A stretch of DNA of 64,000 nucleotides, from contig NC_037094.1 in NCBI RefSeq assembly GCF_002994745.2, forward strand, positions 41,719,456 to 41,783,455, read 5' to 3'. Positions within the stretch are counted from its first letter, which is position 1. Each line of letters opens with the position of its first letter. The translations under genes and the position numbers were made by a program. Below the pieces are notes generated by a model that was given only the letters and a program-made list of their open reading frames with translations, ran no database searches and was not told the DNA's origin. Shown piece after piece: positions 61,335-64,000 of the stretch. The DNA comes from Rosa chinensis. Taxonomy: Eukaryota; Streptophyta; Magnoliopsida; Rosales; Rosaceae.

Positions 61335-64000
61335 TTGTTAAAATCCCCTGCACTTAAAGTGTCATTGATTTTGTTGTATATAGAATGCATGCTAATTTTT
61401 TTGTACTACACTTGTGGAATGGTGACAAATTGCGATTTATGTTCGGCGAAACTATAATTGTGATGTAGTTTAAGTTTTTTGAGTGTTACGAAATTAAGCA
61501 TGTGTTTATAATTGTTGTAAATTGTAGAATGAGTTTTTTTTTTTTTTTTTTTAGCATGTTGTAAATTGTATGTGTGTCACTTAGATTAATATACCTAGGT
61601 TATGAATTTAGCTAAATACTTAATTGTTGTAAGTGTGTAAAATCGTATGAGTAGACAAGGGCCCTTTTGTTAATATTGGCCTAAATCCTTCATTAGTACC
61701 TTGCTCAGGTCTCTTGAGGTTTAGGGCGGCCTTTATTAGCACTTGGAGAACGGTCTAACACATAAGTTAATTTCCCAGCTGAGTAAGGGGCACATACGGA
61801 TGGTGTCTTAGGTTGAGACCCTGGGTGATGGGTTCAATTGGATCTCAGAGATACTATAGAATGAGCCTAAACCACTATGTGGGAGTAGCCGATAGGGGCC
61901 TAAACCTCAATGAGGGAGTAGCCTCCGTAGTATCACTAAAATGAGTCCTCCCTCTCACTTACCTCTTAATCTGGCCATTCTGCCTTCTGAAACAAAGGAA
62001 AGAGACTTATGTCTGGGCGACTATCCCTATATCGTATCTCACCAATAGTAGTGGTTTCTATTGGGCTCGACTTACAACTTGGAATCAATTGAGATATTAA
62101 CTATGTTTATAAAAAAAAAAAAAATTTGATGTGTGACCTGCTTAAGGTATATTGGATTAAACATGACTTTGTCGAGGGTAGCTGTTCTATAGTCCCATTG
62201 CACAAACGAGGTCCTCTGTTCCAGTACGTAAGTATGTAAAGTAACTTAGAAAGTAGGAAAGACATAATGTTTGTATTCCTAACCTTGTATATGTTACTAA
62301 CACTTAATCTGGTGAGTCCTTTGTGGAGCACACATTGGAAGAGATACCCCTCCAGGAGGCACCCAAGGAATGAGCACGTGTGAACAAGGAGAAAAGTCCA
62401 GGCTGAAGGACTATAAATATTAAGCGCTGCATGGGAGGCAACCCATTTCAAACGAAGCTGTGAAGGAGCCATCAACGGGAGTTTGACATTTCTATCCCTT
62501 CACTTGCTTAGGTTGAATTGTACTTGGGTCTTTGTTTGTTTGTTTGTTTATTTTACCCTTCCCTTATTTTCGTAGCCCCCCATATTTAGGGTCTATATAC
62601 CATATTTTTTTCCTACATTAAGACAATGTAGATTCTAAGTGTGGGGTGGGTTTACACCTTTATTTCAGTTAAAAAAGAAGAAGAAGAAGAAGTTGGTTTT
62701 ATAGAGTCTTTTTGTGTGTTTGAGTCGTAGGATGCCTCTAACATCTAGGATGAACATGTCTCTGAATTCATGGCTGAAGGTTTTCACAATCAAAATAGGA
62801 CTTAATTGAATTCTGTGGTTAATCGCGTTGTGATCCTTGTATGAAGATTTGAGATAGGATTGTAACTTGGTTCATTAAGCATGCTAGGATTAAGTCTGAT
62901 TCATTTGACCCTAAGTGAGCTGTTGAGCTAAAATACTTTCTTTTTGAGTGCTTAATTGATAATTCTAGAATTTCATGGCTGTATTTGCAAAACCTCATCA
63001 TTCTTTGAAATCCAATGATCATGTGCCATAGATTTTAATGGACTAGAGAGTACTAGAACTCGACTGTTGTGACTGTCAAAACTTGTATGCCATAATATGC
63101 CCTGATCCTGGATAGGATAGAAGGCATTAGGGTAACCACCATAGCCAAACAAGCATGTGTCCCCAATTGTGCCCGTCGTGGGACTCCTTAGAATGAACCC
63201 CTTTGAGCCTACGTTGAAACCCTTTGTTTCATCACCCTCACTACCCTACCATGAGCTTAGTACAGGATATCTCTACCGTTGTCTTAGGGACTTAGTAGAG
63301 CATGACATAGTGTGTAGGGGTGACGATGAAACACAAGTGTGGGGTGGGGAAAAACCAAGAAAAAGAAAGAAGATTGCCGTGAAAAATGAATGAAAGAAAA
63401 TGAAAAAAAAAAAAAAAAAAGAAAGAAAGAAAGAAAAACGGCAAAAGAGAAGAAAAATTGAAAAGAAAACTCTTGGGAAATTGTTGAAGTGTGGTTTTGG
63501 ACTTTCAAATTTGTAGAAGGCTCAAAGTTGAAAATTAGGCCTTTGTCCGTTTCCATGCTCGTTAGAGTGAAGGTTGGGCCCAAAACAATGATATTTGGTC
63601 TGCAAAAATGATGACATAAGGTGGTCCTTATATGCTTTGCTAGGTCCTTAGGATTTTTGTATCCTTAATCTTCATTTCGAAAACCCTAGCTTAGCCCCAT
63701 TACAACCTGTTTTAAGTGCTGACTTGATCCTTGAGATGGGCAGTCTTTGGTTAGTGGAGTCAGGTATGCAGTCGAGCTTATGGTTTAGGTCCATTTGTGC
63801 ACTTAGTCATTTCATGAGGTCTTTAAAAATTCTTCACAAAATGCGTTTACTGATGAAATATGCAAGCTGTTTGTTGCCTTACAATTTGTTCTCTTGCATA
63901 TACTTGAGTGTGAAGCTTTTAAGCATAGCCATTTCTGAGAGAAAAATCGAGAGTATGCCTTGTGAGTTTGGATTGGACTTGTTCGAAACATGCTATCATT
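61335..64000 (+). mobile_element. Start of the Athila-like internal region, cut by the window edge
   Basis: 2.67 kb after the primer site without a gag frame. Features seen: a T18-type run near 61536, a block with gagtaaggggcacatacgga (61780-61800), phrases gggagtagcc at 61882 and 61914, and two aagtgtggggtggg motifs (62637-62650 and about 63335-63350). Either a long leader or a non-coding LARD derivative. The 3' LTR would lie outside the window. Confidence 0.7.

Noticed and set aside
63284..63583. 99-codon - strand frame with long Phe/Ser runs
   Set aside because: Product of the poly-A/GAAA tract at 63355-63440 read in reverse; lies in the Athila-like internal region.

Overview
The window is plant nuclear DNA from a eudicot; the gene structures and transposon mix would suit Rosaceae, but that is a guess from memory, not shown. 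It is AT-rich, its genes are intron-rich with plant-type splice sites, and more than half of it is LTR retrotransposon sequence. Three genes can be read almost completely: a small twin-Cx9C mitochondrial protein (CMC4-like, + strand, 4372-5164), a nine-exon NIPA-type magnesium transporter (- strand, 13763-20699) and a six-exon C2H2 zinc-finger factor of the plant YY1 type (- strand, 54341-58522). A fourth gene on the - strand (about 1-4121) runs off the left edge; I can support some exons but do not recognise it. It is divergent from CMC4 across a 250-bp shared promoter region.

Layout. 1-5.2 kb: the unknown gene and CMC4. 5.2-13.7 kb: repeat-rich intergenic DNA with a possible CACTA end, a degenerate short-repeat field, an old Ty3-type solo LTR, a GC-rich inverted-repeat element sitting in a TA microsatellite, and a solo LTR of an Athila-like family. 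13.8-20.7 kb: the NIPA gene, with a 4.2-kb intron full of local duplications and a GC-AG intron.

21.7-43.9 kb is one decayed Ty1/copia element. Its two short LTRs carry a perfect 5-bp target duplication (AGAAT). It has been opened by three later insertions: an 11.1-kb non-coding (LARD-like) LTR element on the - strand with 2.8-kb LTRs, a 2.6-kb solo LTR of the same LTR superfamily with perfect duplication GCTAC, and a 1.7-kb solo LTR. The 11.1-kb element in turn holds a 2.07-kb Helitron candidate that carries pieces of at least two host genes (a Bet1/SFT12-like SNARE exon and a piece of an MMD1/MS1-type PHD-finger protein).

43.9-53.9 kb: a LINE endonuclease fragment cut by a solo LTR, which contains another LTR-like element, which contains a third solo LTR with perfect duplication CTCAC; then an old solo LTR invaded by a short LINE derivative with a perfect 16-bp target duplication. 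54.3-58.5 kb: the YY1-like gene. From 59.6 kb to the right edge: the 5' LTR, tRNA-Asp-type primer binding site and non-coding start of an Athila-like element.

The genes are ordinary housekeeping or regulatory plant genes and do not form a joint pathway. The unusual content is the depth of transposon nesting and the gene-fragment-carrying Helitron. I found no evidence of a previously undescribed defence, biosynthetic or regulatory system.
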